From Endozoicomonas sp965199185 (GTDB lineage Bacteria; Pseudomonadota; Gammaproteobacteria; Pseudomonadales; Endozoicomonadaceae): a stretch of 64,000 bases of DNA. Position numbers and translations under genes: made by a program. The DNA is taken from the NCBI GenBank assembly GCA_965199185.1, contig CBDAQW010000005.1:62001-126000 (forward strand), written 5' to 3'. Shown here in pieces: positions 42,264-52,000 of this stretch (its first letter is position 1; every line of letters starts with the position of its first letter). The notes under the pieces were generated by a model. It ran no database searches, was not told the DNA's origin, and saw only the letters and a list, made by a program, of their open reading frames with translations.

Positions 42264-42896
42264 ATGAATAAGGAAAAGCGCACACAGATCTTTCAGCGTT
42301 GGCGCGAAGAGAACCCACAACCTACAACAGAGTTGAATTACACAACCCCATTTGAGCTTCTGGTGGCGGTTATTCTATCTGCTCAGGCCACCGATGTGAG
42401 CGTCAACAAAGCCACTGACAAGCTCTATCCTGTGGCGAATACGCCTGAGGGTATCCTCACTTTGGGTGTCGATGGATTGAAAGAATATATCAAAACCATT
42501 GGCCTGTTTAATGCCAAAGCAGAGAATGTCATCAAGACCTGTAGAATGTTGATTGAGCAGCATAACAGTCAGGTGCCTGATAATCGTAAAGACTTGGAAG
42601 CTCTGCCCGGCGTTGGTAGGAAAACGGCCAATGTGGTGTTAAATACCGCTTTTAATCAGCCTGCAATGGCCGTTGATACGCATATTTTTCGGGTTTCAAA
42701 CCGTACTGGCATAGCACCGGGCAAGGATGTTTTAGACGTCGAGAAACGATTATTACGTTTGATTCCGAAAGAGTTCTTGATGGATGCTCATCACTGGCTG
42801 ATTCTTCATGGTCGTTATGTCTGCAAGGCTCGCAAACCTCAATGTGGCAGTTGTATGATTGAAGATCTCTGTGAGTTTAAAGAAAAGACCTCTTGA
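42264..42896 (+). CDS. nth: Endonuclease III
   Basis: DNA glycosylase/AP lyase that removes oxidised pyrimidines. 210 residues, E. coli length 211. It has ILSAQATDVSVNKAT (36-50), the helix-hairpin-helix LPGVGRKTANVVLN with catalytic Lys (about 113-126), the catalytic Asp in VDTHIFRVSNR (about 138), and the C-terminal 4Fe-4S motif C-x6-C-x2-C-x5-C in CKARKPQCGSCMIEDLC. It is usually the last gene of the rnf operon in gammaproteobacteria; here it stands alone. Confidence 0.96.
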   Translation: MNKEKRTQIFQRWREENPQPTTELNYTTPFELLVAVILSAQATDVSVNKATDKLYPVANTPEGILTLGVDGLKEYIKTIGLFNAKAENVIKTCRMLIEQHNSQVPDNRKDLEALPGVGRKTANVVLNTAFNQPAMAVDTHIFRVSNRTGIAPGKDVLDVEKRLLRLIPKEFLMDAHHWLILHGRYVCKARKPQCGSCMIEDLCEFKEKTS

Positions 42897-43022
42897 GCTT
42901 GTTAAGCGCATTCTATCGCTTTCGGGTGCGGCATAACCTGCCTCGGTACATCGTTGGCATCATCCATTGCATACCGTTTGATGCGCCCCCCCTTTCTTGT
43001 AGTGCAGCTTCTTTGACATCCT

Positions 43023-43042
43023 CCCCGCACTAAAGTACGGGG
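43023..43042. repeat. Isolated IS200/IS605-type hairpin end
   Basis: The palindrome CCCCGcacTAAAgtaCGGGG followed by tttcc has the stem-TAAA-stem form of IS200/IS605 element ends. Compare the TAAA-centred hairpins that bound the IS200 copy at 48450-49017. No transposase or TnpB is adjacent, so this is a solo end or a remnant. Confidence 0.5.
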
Positions 43043-43160
43043 TTTCCCGCGAGGTTAAGATGATCGTTCCATCACCAACCAGACAACGGTAAAAAATGTT
43101 TTCAGACGGCCTCTAAGATTAGTGTTGCCAAGAGTGATAGCGTTGGGGGCATGAGCTATC

Positions 43161-43192
43161 AAAAAAGCCCCGCTCTGAATCAGAGCGGGGCT
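43161..43192 (-). terminator. Intrinsic terminator of ppc
   Basis: Perfect 12-bp GC-rich arms AGCCCCGCTCTG and CAGAGCGGGGCT with a three-base loop. On the minus strand the stem is followed by TTTTT (43165-43161). It lies 22 bases past the ppc stop. Confidence 0.92.
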
Positions 43193-43213
43193 TGAAAACA
43201 GGAAAGAAAGGGT

Positions 43214-45856
43214 TTAACCCGTGTTGCGCATCCCGGCGGCAATCCCGGCAATGGTAATCATCAGCGCTTTTTCCAGATCATCCCCCATTTGCTGATCACC
43301 ACGGGCACGTACCCGCTTTAATAATTCTGCCTGCAGAATATTCAAAGGATCTGTGTAAGGGTTTCGCAGAGCAATCCCTTCTTTAACCTGAGGGTGAGAT
43401 GCCATCAGCTCACCACCGGTAATGCCGGTAATGGTGGTAATAGCTTCACCGAGCATCGCTCTGAGTTGTTCACCCAGATGACGCAGGTTGTCTGGCACCA
43501 ACTGCTCTTCATAATATTGCGCCAGTTCCGGATCGGTCTTCATAAAGACCATCTCAAGCATCTCCAGGCGCGCATGAAAGAAAGGCCAATGCTTAACCAT
43601 ATCTGTCATCACTGGAAGGCTGCCATTATCAAGAGCATTTTGCATGGCAACGCCACAACCAAGCCAGGTAGGCAGCATTAGACGAATCTGAGTCCAGGCA
43701 AAGATCCACGGAATGGCTCGCAGACTTTCCACACCACCGTTAGGCTTACGTTTTGACGGACGGGAACCCAGAGGCAATTTCGCCAGTTCCATTTCCGGAG
43801 TGACTGCACGGAAATAAGGTACAAAATCCGGCTCTTCACGAACCACACTCCGATAAGCCGCCACAGAATCGGCGGATAGCTGATCCATCACATCCCGCCA
43901 CTCTTGTTTAGGTACCGGCGGTGGCAACAGAGAAGCTTCTAAAGTAGCACTGGCGTAAACCATCAGACTTTGCAGTGCCACTTTAGGAAAACCAAACTTG
44001 AACCGAATCATTTCACCCTGTTCGGTCACACGCAATGTGTTATTCACCGAGCCGGGAGGCTGAGACAAAATAGCAGCATGAGCAGGACCACCACCACGAC
44101 CGATCGTACCCCCACGACCATGGAACAAGGTGAGTTTGACGCCAGCTTCCTGACAGGTGTTAGTCAACGCTTCCATGGCACGATATTGCGCCCAGCCTGC
44201 TGCCATCCAGCCAGCATCTTTCGCTGAGTCAGAGTAGCCGATCATCACCATCTGCCCACCGTGGCAATAACCACGATACCAAGGGAAGCTCATCAGTTTG
44301 TTGATACAACCTGCGGCATTATCCAGATCGTCCAAGGTTTCAAACAAGGGTACGATGGGAATATCGAAATCCACACCACATTCTTTCAGAAGCAAAGCAA
44401 CAGCTAAAATATCTGAGGGCTGCCTTGCCATGGAAATGGTGTAACAGTTCAGTGCTCTGGCACCTTCTTCTGCCACTACACGACAAGTGTCTATCACTTC
44501 TTGCACGTCCGCAGAAGGCTCCCAACGACCCGGCAGTAACGGACGCGGGCTTTGCAATTCATTCAGCAGGAAGGTCTGGCGATCATTTTCATCCCAGGAC
44601 TGATAATCACCCATACCCAAAGCTCTGGTCAGCTCACTGAGTACCTGAGTATGACGATCTGACTCTTGACGAATATCCAGTTTCACTAGCGTTAGGCCAA
44701 AGCAGTATGCACGGCGCAGCATATCCAGCAGCGGACCATCGGCAATAGCGCCCAGGCCGCATTTATGCAGAGAGTCATAGCAAAGCTTCAAAGGCTCAAT
44801 CAGATCTTCATTATTTTTCAATAAACCCGCTGGGGTTTGCTGATCGACCAACGCCTGCTCACACCAGTTGCGGGTCTGGCGCAGACGTTCGCGCAACTTT
44901 TTCAGAGCAGCACGATAAGGTTCTTTATTATCACCGGCGTAATCACGCAAAGCGTCACTGCACTCGCCCATGGAGAGCTCACCAATCAGCGGTTTTAAGT
45001 CGCGCAGATAAAGGTCTGCAGCCATCCAGCGACTCAGCAATAACACTTCACGGGTCACTTCTGAAGTGACAAAAGGGTTGCCGTCCCGATCTCCGCCCAT
45101 CCAGGACGAGAACTTCACTGGTACAACATCAACTGGCAGAGATTGCCCGGTATGTTCCTGCAGGCGCTCATCAAGAGAGCGAACAAACTGAGGCACAGCA
45201 TGCCAAAGCGAATGTTCGATAGTCGCAAAGCCCCCTTTGGCTTCATCCACCGGTGTTGGGCGTTGTGCACGAAACTCGTAAGTGTGCCATGCCTGACTGA
45301 CCAGCTGATGAATCCGGTTGATGGTTTGTTTTTTATCTCTGGCAGTCTGACCCTGATTATCCAGCTCCGCCAGACATTCAAAAACCTGTTCGTATTTCTG
45401 AATTAATGTACGACGAGTGACTTCGGTAGGATGAGCCGTTAACACGACTTCAATACTCAGCTCCGACATACTGTCGGCAATTTGCTGATCACCAAACCCT
45501 TTCTGCTTCAGATTTTTCAGCAGTTCATCAAAATGATCAGGGACACAGAAAGTTTCTTCACACTCGCGAGAGACAGTGTTGAATTGCTCGGCAATATTCG
45601 ACAAGTTAAGGAAGTGACTGAAAGCCCTTGCTACCGGTACCAACTCATCATCAGAAAGGCCATTAAGCAGTTCCAGCAGAGCTTGATGATCTTGTTTGTC
45701 ATCACCGCGAACACTGCGGGCGGCTTTGGACAGCTGACGAATGGTTTCAATTTTATTGAAAAAATCCTGACCTTTATGATCCCGGATGGTGTCGCCCAGC
45801 AGGGTTCCCAGCAAGTTCACGTTGCGTCGCAGGGACGTTTGCTGATTATCTGTCAT
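43214..45856 (-). CDS. ppc: Phosphoenolpyruvate carboxylase
   Basis: Anaplerotic carboxylation of phosphoenolpyruvate to oxaloacetate. 880 residues from the ATG at 45856 (MTDNQQTSLRRNVNLLG), matching the 883 of E. coli; a longer open frame upstream to 46003 is not family-like. Signatures are LTAHPTEVTRRT with catalytic His (about 138), SSWMGGDRDGNPFVT, GYSDSAKDAGWMAAGW, FHGRGGTIGRGGGPAH (about 582), and the terminal MITIAGIAAGMRNTG ending in the essential Gly. Monocistronic with its own terminator. Allosteric residues were not examined. Confidence 0.97.
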   Translation of the reverse strand: MTDNQQTSLRRNVNLLGTLLGDTIRDHKGQDFFNKIETIRQLSKAARSVRGDDKQDHQALLELLNGLSDDELVPVARAFSHFLNLSNIAEQFNTVSRECEETFCVPDHFDELLKNLKQKGFGDQQIADSMSELSIEVVLTAHPTEVTRRTLIQKYEQVFECLAELDNQGQTARDKKQTINRIHQLVSQAWHTYEFRAQRPTPVDEAKGGFATIEHSLWHAVPQFVRSLDERLQEHTGQSLPVDVVPVKFSSWMGGDRDGNPFVTSEVTREVLLLSRWMAADLYLRDLKPLIGELSMGECSDALRDYAGDNKEPYRAALKKLRERLRQTRNWCEQALVDQQTPAGLLKNNEDLIEPLKLCYDSLHKCGLGAIADGPLLDMLRRAYCFGLTLVKLDIRQESDRHTQVLSELTRALGMGDYQSWDENDRQTFLLNELQSPRPLLPGRWEPSADVQEVIDTCRVVAEEGARALNCYTISMARQPSDILAVALLLKECGVDFDIPIVPLFETLDDLDNAAGCINKLMSFPWYRGYCHGGQMVMIGYSDSAKDAGWMAAGWAQYRAMEALTNTCQEAGVKLTLFHGRGGTIGRGGGPAHAAILSQPPGSVNNTLRVTEQGEMIRFKFGFPKVALQSLMVYASATLEASLLPPPVPKQEWRDVMDQLSADSVAAYRSVVREEPDFVPYFRAVTPEMELAKLPLGSRPSKRKPNGGVESLRAIPWIFAWTQIRLMLPTWLGCGVAMQNALDNGSLPVMTDMVKHWPFFHARLEMLEMVFMKTDPELAQYYEEQLVPDNLRHLGEQLRAMLGEAITTITGITGGELMASHPQVKEGIALRNPYTDPLNILQAELLKRVRARGDQQMGDDLEKALMITIAGIAAGMRNTG

Positions 45857-46239
45857 AGCTAACTGCCTGTAAGTAATCTTTTTTAAAATGCGGTTAACAG
45901 GAAAGGACCTTGCACTGACATTATTTATACAGCGCCTGACTCCAGACAAAGCTGAGACTATACCAGAAAACCTTAATATTAAAGGATGAACACCAGGAGA
46001 CAATTACCCACAAAACACCACATACTCACAACCACAGCAACACTTATCGACTCAACCTTTCACATCAAATCTCATGAATGCCGGCCTTGTTAATTGATCT
46101 GCCTCAAGACTTTAGGCTGGATTGATGCTATCGACCGTTATATGATCGCTACGGTTACTGAAAAGTAATGCTAAAAAGCTATCATCTTGAAAAGCCTGTC
46201 CGGGCTTTTCACTGTCTCAAGCCCTATGAGGTGCCCACC

Positions 46240-46515
46240 ATGAATCAGAAAGACCAATACGAAAGCCTGGCCTGCAATTGTGTAGAAGTAGGCACCGTTA
46301 TCAAAGAAGACGATACTGTTCTGACTCTAAATCTTGCCGGTGTCAATGCAGAGAAACAGCTGAATCAACTGAAGGCCGATGCCAGTGAAATTGGTTCAGG
46401 TAATTGCACGGTCACTGCTGAAACCATCGAACAGGACGGTGCTCCTGTTATCCGTGCTATGTTCGATTTCGATTGCACGGCAGAAAAGCTGATTTTTGAG
46501 ATGAAACACCGCTGA
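46240..46515 (+). CDS. DUF406 family protein (YfcZ/YiiS-like)
   Basis: 91 residues from the ATG at 46240 (MNQKDQYESLACNCVEVGTVI), preceded by a gaggtg ribosome site; an ATG 24 codons upstream lacks family similarity. The pattern C-x-C-x2-VGT...D, then a middle NLAGVNAEKQLNQL helix, and a final FDFDCTAEKLIFEMKHR matches the DUF406 proteins of enterobacteria, whose role is unknown. Cytosolic, single gene between ppc and the convergent transglutaminase-like gene. Confidence 0.8.
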   Translation: MNQKDQYESLACNCVEVGTVIKEDDTVLTLNLAGVNAEKQLNQLKADASEIGSGNCTVTAETIEQDGAPVIRAMFDFDCTAEKLIFEMKHR

Positions 46516-46566
46516 TTATTCTGTCAGCCAGACGAACCCGGTAAAGGCTGTTCTGCAGCCCATTCT

Positions 46567-48453
46567 TTATGCTCCTGTCTTTGACAGGTAGTCCCGGAAA
46601 ATATCGCTCAGTTCTGCAGACTGCAACACCCCTGCTGCCGATAGCTTCAACGCTCTTTTGATTCGGCTTGCATTAAGGTGCAATGGAGTGGCTTTAGGAT
46701 GGCTGTCCCGAAGCGATTTCAATTGAGCTGCGCAAGGGGGGGCAGTGTAGCAACCGGGTTCTAATGAGCCGTTATTGTCATTTCTGACAATAGTGCCCCG
46801 GGAAAGCACCCAGTACCAGGTGTTGATGCCCTGCTGTTCTTTCAATGCCGCAATAAAATCATCCAGTACTTTATCAAAGCTGTTCAGAGCCGGATTAATT
46901 CGACTACAGTATGATATCGTACTGTCCGAGTCACCTGACATTGCTTTTTCAGTCAGATTGTCTTCCTGACTGAAAGCCACTGTATGGCTCGCAAAAATCC
47001 TGTGCAACTTGTCGTATAACTGACTGTCGATATGAACAATAGCCGGTTTCTGATCAATTTTTGTCACGGGGTTGGCATAACATTTTTCACCCAATACCAT
47101 GCGTTCGATATCGGGCATGGAGCCGTTGGGTTCCCACTGCCAGCCAGAATCGCTGACAGACCGGGCCAGTAAGCCCTGTAAGGTTCGGCTATCGTTCAGA
47201 CTGGCCGTTGGTATTGCTGACTGTCGATCACTGCCCGGTAGATCCGGCAGGGTTCTGGGGATGGCCAGAGAGTGTTCGTAAAGCCTGGCCAGTTGAGTGC
47301 GCCCCTGTTTATCAGGAAGAATGGTTTCCAGATGTTCCAACACACTAACCCTGAAAGCCGCATCCTCATTGGATGTTTTTTTTAGGTATTCAGTAACCTT
47401 ATTAGCCAGCTCGGGTGAAAGCAGCCGGTCTTTCTGGCAAAGGGACTGAATGAAATCACAAAGAATGCTGTCTTTATTCATCCCAAAGGAACCTGCCCAC
47501 TGGAGAACCCGATCAAACAGTGAAAAGGCTTGCCTATCCTGCAACAACAACGCGTGATAGTGATCAGAATAAATAAAATGCAGCAGGCGCTGAATAACTA
47601 ACCCAGCGTCTTCTGCTCTGGGAGGAGTATTTTTAATGAACGACTCAAGCTGTTTAATAGCGGCTGCACTGGTTGTGGTGTCTGGATTTTCCAGAGTTTT
47701 CATAAGGCTGAAAATGTTCTGAGTATCAGACGACAGAGAAGGTTCTGGTGCTAATTTTTCATTATCTGGCAGGCTATCGTTTAACCAGCTATTAGTGTCT
47801 TTTTCTTTGTCAATCGAACGACGTTTGGCTGACGTTTCAATGATGGAGGCCGTTGAGAATCTTTTTTGTAAAGCGTTTGAGGTTGGGTGAACAGGTGTTG
47901 TTTTCTTTTGTGCTGAAAAATCTACACGACGAGTGTCTATTACAAGCTCAAGCTCATAATCATGAAACTCATTTTCCTGTAATCTGTAGTTGCTACTTCC
48001 GCCTAAATCTGCTTGATGCCAGGATTTCATGCCATCAAGACTGTACTCTACAAAAGTATGAATGCCGTTAAATACCTGCCGGGCAGACACACCCCAATAT
48101 CGAGCCATCAGTTCAAATATCCAGGAGCGGTGGCGGCAAGCACCACTTTTATGAGTCATCAGGCTGAACAGAGTATCAAGATTGCTGCCTGCGGCATTCT
48201 GCGTATCGGTAAATGACCGGCACCATTGGGTCAGTTTTGTCATTTTCTCCGCTTCGGTTGGCTGTTTACCAATATCTAACAGCGCCTGAAAAGAGTCTTT
48301 TTGAGTTTCCAGCTTGCTCTTCAACTGTTTATAGACAGAAGCCGGCAGTAATGTCTCCCGCTTCTGGACAGGGTTCCAGAAAAAGCTCCAGAAAGGTGAA
48401 AACGATTTTTCAGGAATTCTTTCTTGAAACTCAGGTTTGATCTCAACAACCAC
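46567..48453 (-). CDS. Transglutaminase-like protein, 5' end at IS200 boundary
   Basis: 628 residues as read, starting with GTG at 48453, whose first bases come from the IS200 end. Residues about 95-152 have a transglutaminase/protease core: SGACRHRSWIFELMARYWGV with Cys106, IHTFVEYSLDGM with His132 and HQADLGG with Asp149, a Cys-His-Asp triad in the right order. The remaining 470 residues are Ser- and Leu-rich, helical, and unassigned. The original start is probably lost: an in-frame stop lies two codons upstream inside the IS. It is preceded on the same strand by the 1731-residue AAA-like gene, so the two may once have been one gene or an operon. The product could cleave or crosslink proteins. 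Confidence 0.6.
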   Translation of the reverse strand: MVVEIKPEFQERIPEKSFSPFWSFFWNPVQKRETLLPASVYKQLKSKLETQKDSFQALLDIGKQPTEAEKMTKLTQWCRSFTDTQNAAGSNLDTLFSLMTHKSGACRHRSWIFELMARYWGVSARQVFNGIHTFVEYSLDGMKSWHQADLGGSSNYRLQENEFHDYELELVIDTRRVDFSAQKKTTPVHPTSNALQKRFSTASIIETSAKRRSIDKEKDTNSWLNDSLPDNEKLAPEPSLSSDTQNIFSLMKTLENPDTTTSAAAIKQLESFIKNTPPRAEDAGLVIQRLLHFIYSDHYHALLLQDRQAFSLFDRVLQWAGSFGMNKDSILCDFIQSLCQKDRLLSPELANKVTEYLKKTSNEDAAFRVSVLEHLETILPDKQGRTQLARLYEHSLAIPRTLPDLPGSDRQSAIPTASLNDSRTLQGLLARSVSDSGWQWEPNGSMPDIERMVLGEKCYANPVTKIDQKPAIVHIDSQLYDKLHRIFASHTVAFSQEDNLTEKAMSGDSDSTISYCSRINPALNSFDKVLDDFIAALKEQQGINTWYWVLSRGTIVRNDNNGSLEPGCYTAPPCAAQLKSLRDSHPKATPLHLNASRIKRALKLSAAGVLQSAELSDIFRDYLSKTGA

Positions 48454-49017
48454 CGGCTAAAGCCGGTGGGTTAGTATGACGGACTGAAAGTCCAGCGGAC
48501 GCGTCAAAGACGCGTTGATTTAGCCCTCAGTCCTGAAATTGTCCTCTACTTTTGGCTCGAAATGGTGCTCTAAGTATTCTTTGATCATTGATTCTGTCAC
48601 CTCCCCTGAAGTTACGCAGAAGAAGCCTCTTGCCCAGAAATGACGCCCCCTATACCTCTTTCTAAGATCGGGAAAACTTTCAAATAGCTTGGCTGAACTC
48701 CTACCTTTGATTCTCCTCATTATGTCACTCGCCGATATGCTGGGTGGCGCTGACAAAAGTAGGTGGACATGGTCTTTACTCACTACACCTTTCAAGATAT
48801 CAATTTCAAAGGCCTGGCACGTCTCTCGTATTAGTTCTCTCGCCCTGATACCAACATCCCCTTTCAAAACTTGATACCTATATTTCGTGACAAAAACAAA
48901 ATGGTACTGAATCTTGAAGACTGTATGACTGCCGTATCTATAGTCCATTGCACCACTCCTACTTCGAGTCTGGGGCAGAAGATATCATAGCTAAAGCTGA
49001 CCGGCTAAAGCCGGTGG
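48450..49017 (-). mobile_element. IS200/IS605-family insertion sequence
   Basis: The element is bounded by two TAAA-centred hairpins, CCACCGGC-TAAA-GCCGGTGG (48450-48469) and ACCGGC-TAAA-GCCGGT (49000-49015), with one transposase gene of Y1 type between. Further small palindromes (ggactgaaagtcc, acgcgtcaaagacgcgt) lie between the transposase stop and the 48450 end. IS200 elements do not create target duplications, and none is visible. It sits between the AAA-like and transglutaminase-like genes. The exact ends are uncertain by a few bases. Confidence 0.85.
48520..48948 (-). CDS. tnpA: IS200-type transposase TnpA (HUH, Y1)
   Basis: 142 residues: FKIQYHFVFVTKYRYQVL (11-28), the HUH motif in DHVHLLLSAPP (His-Val-His, about 59-61), DIMRRIKGRSSAKLFE, RGRHFWARGFFCVTSG, and the catalytic Tyr in IKEYLEHHF (about 125). 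It acts as a dimer on single-stranded DNA. It appears intact, so the element may still be mobile. Confidence 0.92.
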   Translation of the reverse strand: MDYRYGSHTVFKIQYHFVFVTKYRYQVLKGDVGIRARELIRETCQAFEIDILKGVVSKDHVHLLLSAPPSISASDIMRRIKGRSSAKLFESFPDLRKRYRGRHFWARGFFCVTSGEVTESMIKEYLEHHFEPKVEDNFRTEG

Positions 49018-49035
49018 TTTTAACCTTTTAGGAGA

Positions 49036-52000
49036 CTAATAAAAGACCAATTTCAGCAGCATACTCTTTTTATGTTCCTTCGGATTCAGGCGAATCAGCA
49101 GCTGACCGGTGGCATGACTGCGGGCAATATCCAGAGACACTTCAGGCTTGCTACGTAACGATAGCAGCTTGTCTTGCGGGCTTAACCCTGCCAATGCTAA
49201 CCAGTCATGGGAAACCTTTGCCTGATATGAACCTTTGATACCATTCTTTTGTGAGTGCTCTATGCCCTGAACCTGGTGGAGCCTGTTTATGAGTGTTACA
49301 CCGGCAGATGTGGGGTCAATACTCTTTGACTCAATTCGATCCGATACAAACTCTAATTGCTTTAGTCTCAGACGATACTCTTCTGGTTTGAAATCATCGG
49401 TATCAAACCATTTTTGGCTATACAAGTTAGAAAAAGCATTCACATTGCCATCAATGGGGCGACTGCTCTGAGCGCTATTGATGGTGCCAACGACGCCTTT
49501 GGTTGCCCAAAGGTTTGGCGCTGTTGCCGCCAGCTTGCTACGCCCTTCTTTTTCACCGCCTTCGAAAAGGTCAACGACTAAATGCTTACGTTCTAAAAGA
49601 GGGTATTTCTCCGGGATTACCAGATATTCAGGTAAGCCGCTCTGACTCACCAATAGGCGTTCTCGCTCACTGTCCGTTATTGGCGACACTTCAATTTGAT
49701 GTTCTTTATCTGAATGACCGAATTGTATGGTCGTTGCCAGATGAGCTTGTCGAGTCAGATCAGTCATGGTCAGTGCTAATAATTCCATTTCAAGAGCGAA
49801 CTGACGAGAAAATATCTCTGGCCAGCGTTCCGATGGTTGATGAGCAAAAGCCCGGATGGCAACCATCAAATCCGCCATACCTGGCAGTATGCTTAACTCT
49901 GATTGCTGAAGTAGCTGGGTTAATGTGTGAAAATGACTCGCCAGCCAATCGTCCAGATAACCTGTCTGGAGGTGCCACTCAACCTCTGGGTGGTTCAGCG
50001 CCAATCGATGGCGGGTTCGCTGAATCACGCTCCGAATCTCTTCCTTGCTGAGTGGATTAAGCGTCACACGACGGGAAATACTTTTTGAATATCGAGTCAG
50101 TTCTTCCCGACAAGGAAACCCTGACGGCGGGTTAACCGTGGCAATCAGCTGATAGCCAGAGTTTTTATGCGTTCGGTCAATATATCGAAACAAGCTTTCC
50201 AACTGCTCTGGGGGGATGATATTTAATTCACTGATAATCAGAACCTTACCCGTATTCATGGCTTGTTCGTTGATTTTGAGAATTTCCGGCCACTGGCTGC
50301 GGCTGGCATTGATGTGGTGATACTCTGTCTTACTTTTATTGTTTTGTTCCAACCACAGGGCAAGTACCCGGCTGATGATCAGGTCTTTACCCCAGCCGGC
50401 GGAACCTTCAACCAGAGTAACAGCCTTACCCTGCCGACCTTTCTCTAAGCTCAGCCAGTATTGTCTGACCAAACGGGATACCGAGGCGGTCGCCAGATCA
50501 ATATCAGGATTAGCACGCTTTAACTGGTGAGAAAATTCAGCAAATACGTCATCCACTGATTGAAGTATTGATCTGTCGCAGGGGAATTGCTGGCCAAAGG
50601 TTGTCTTGAGCGTGTTTAACTCTTCCAGGCATTCGGGAGCCACCATGCCATCAAGGCTCAAACTCATCGCTTCAATAACCAGAGCATGAAGTTGATGTTT
50701 GGTCAGTTCCAGTGAGGATACAGGCTGTTGAGCATAACCGACCATAAGATGCATAAAAGCAAGAGCATCTTCAAGGTCTCTACCACAGAGCATAGTGTCT
50801 GGGCAAAGGGGCTTGTATTGATTAAACAACGACAGCAGACAGGCGGATGTATATTGACCGTAATGAAAGAAAGGGCCATCCAGCTTCGGCAACAGTATTG
50901 CAAGTGCCAGATATTGTGGGTCTTCAGGTTCGCAGGGAATACTCAGAACCGTTTCCGGAAAAATACTGGCCAGCGATATACTGTTCAGCTGATCAATATC
51001 ACAGGTCATGACAACCTTATGTCGATCAGTCAGAGTAATAGACTGCCCTCCGTAACAGAGCTGTGGCGGCGACTGCTGCAGACCCGCCAGGGGTTGCAAC
51101 AAAGCTCGGGAAGCGCGGTCTACCCCATGAAGCACCAGTAGGGAAGGTTGCGTGTTTTTAGCCCATGCCATGAGCGGGCCATCGACCCAATGACTTGAAT
51201 TTTGGCCAGGATCGGTGAACGTTTGTTTACCATAGAGTACTTCGCGGGGTGCCTGGTCATCCAGATACAGCTCGGTGAGAGAGTAGTCATCTAGAATGTA
51301 AGTTTTGTTTTTTATATCACACCTGTAAAAATATAATGCATTTATCAGCATTTGAGCGTGATATTGGCTGGCGACGGGTAATCCCACCATTAAGGCAGGC
51401 TCTAATGCCAAACCTGCCAACATCAGTCTTACTGGTCTGGAGTGTTGGAATACAGTAGAAGGTTGCCCAGTAAAAATGGCATGAGCTAATAATCGCCTGA
51501 AAGCTTTTTCTCCCTGTAACTCGCTTGCTGAGGATTTATCCGGTCTTGCACCGAAAGCTTTGCTTACCATAGCCTCAAAGTGTTCGATGAATGGCTGATA
51601 ACCTTCATCGGTAATGGCAACTGAATCATGCCCTGGGTTGTATTTCTCGCATATCCTTGTTGCCAAACACCCAAACCCATGAGTATTCCGATAATAATGG
51701 CGCAAAATATAGGCTAGGAAATGCGTGTAGTTTTCTATTTGATTTTTGACATCATTGTGAAAATATTTCAAACCCTTGGAGTCGGTAATATTCACTCCCA
51801 GTTTCTTTGCCAATACCCTTGCCTTTTCAGGATTACTTTCAGCGCCCACCAGATAGTTAGCACACTCTGTTAGTAACTGCTCAGAGGGGGCTGAATAAAG
51901 ATGCTCTTTAAACAACAATTCCGCAGGGAAACTGGGCGCTAGTGACCAGAACACGGCTTTTAACCGATTACGATCAAAATCGGTTTTTTTCATCCATAAA

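Noticed and set aside
43394..45862. Plus-strand ORFs opposite ppc
   Set aside because: Shadows of a highly conserved gene; no domains or ribosome sites.
49503..50051. 182-codon plus-strand ORF opposite the AAA giant
   Set aside because: Overlaps the conserved AAA module on the other strand and lacks any motif.
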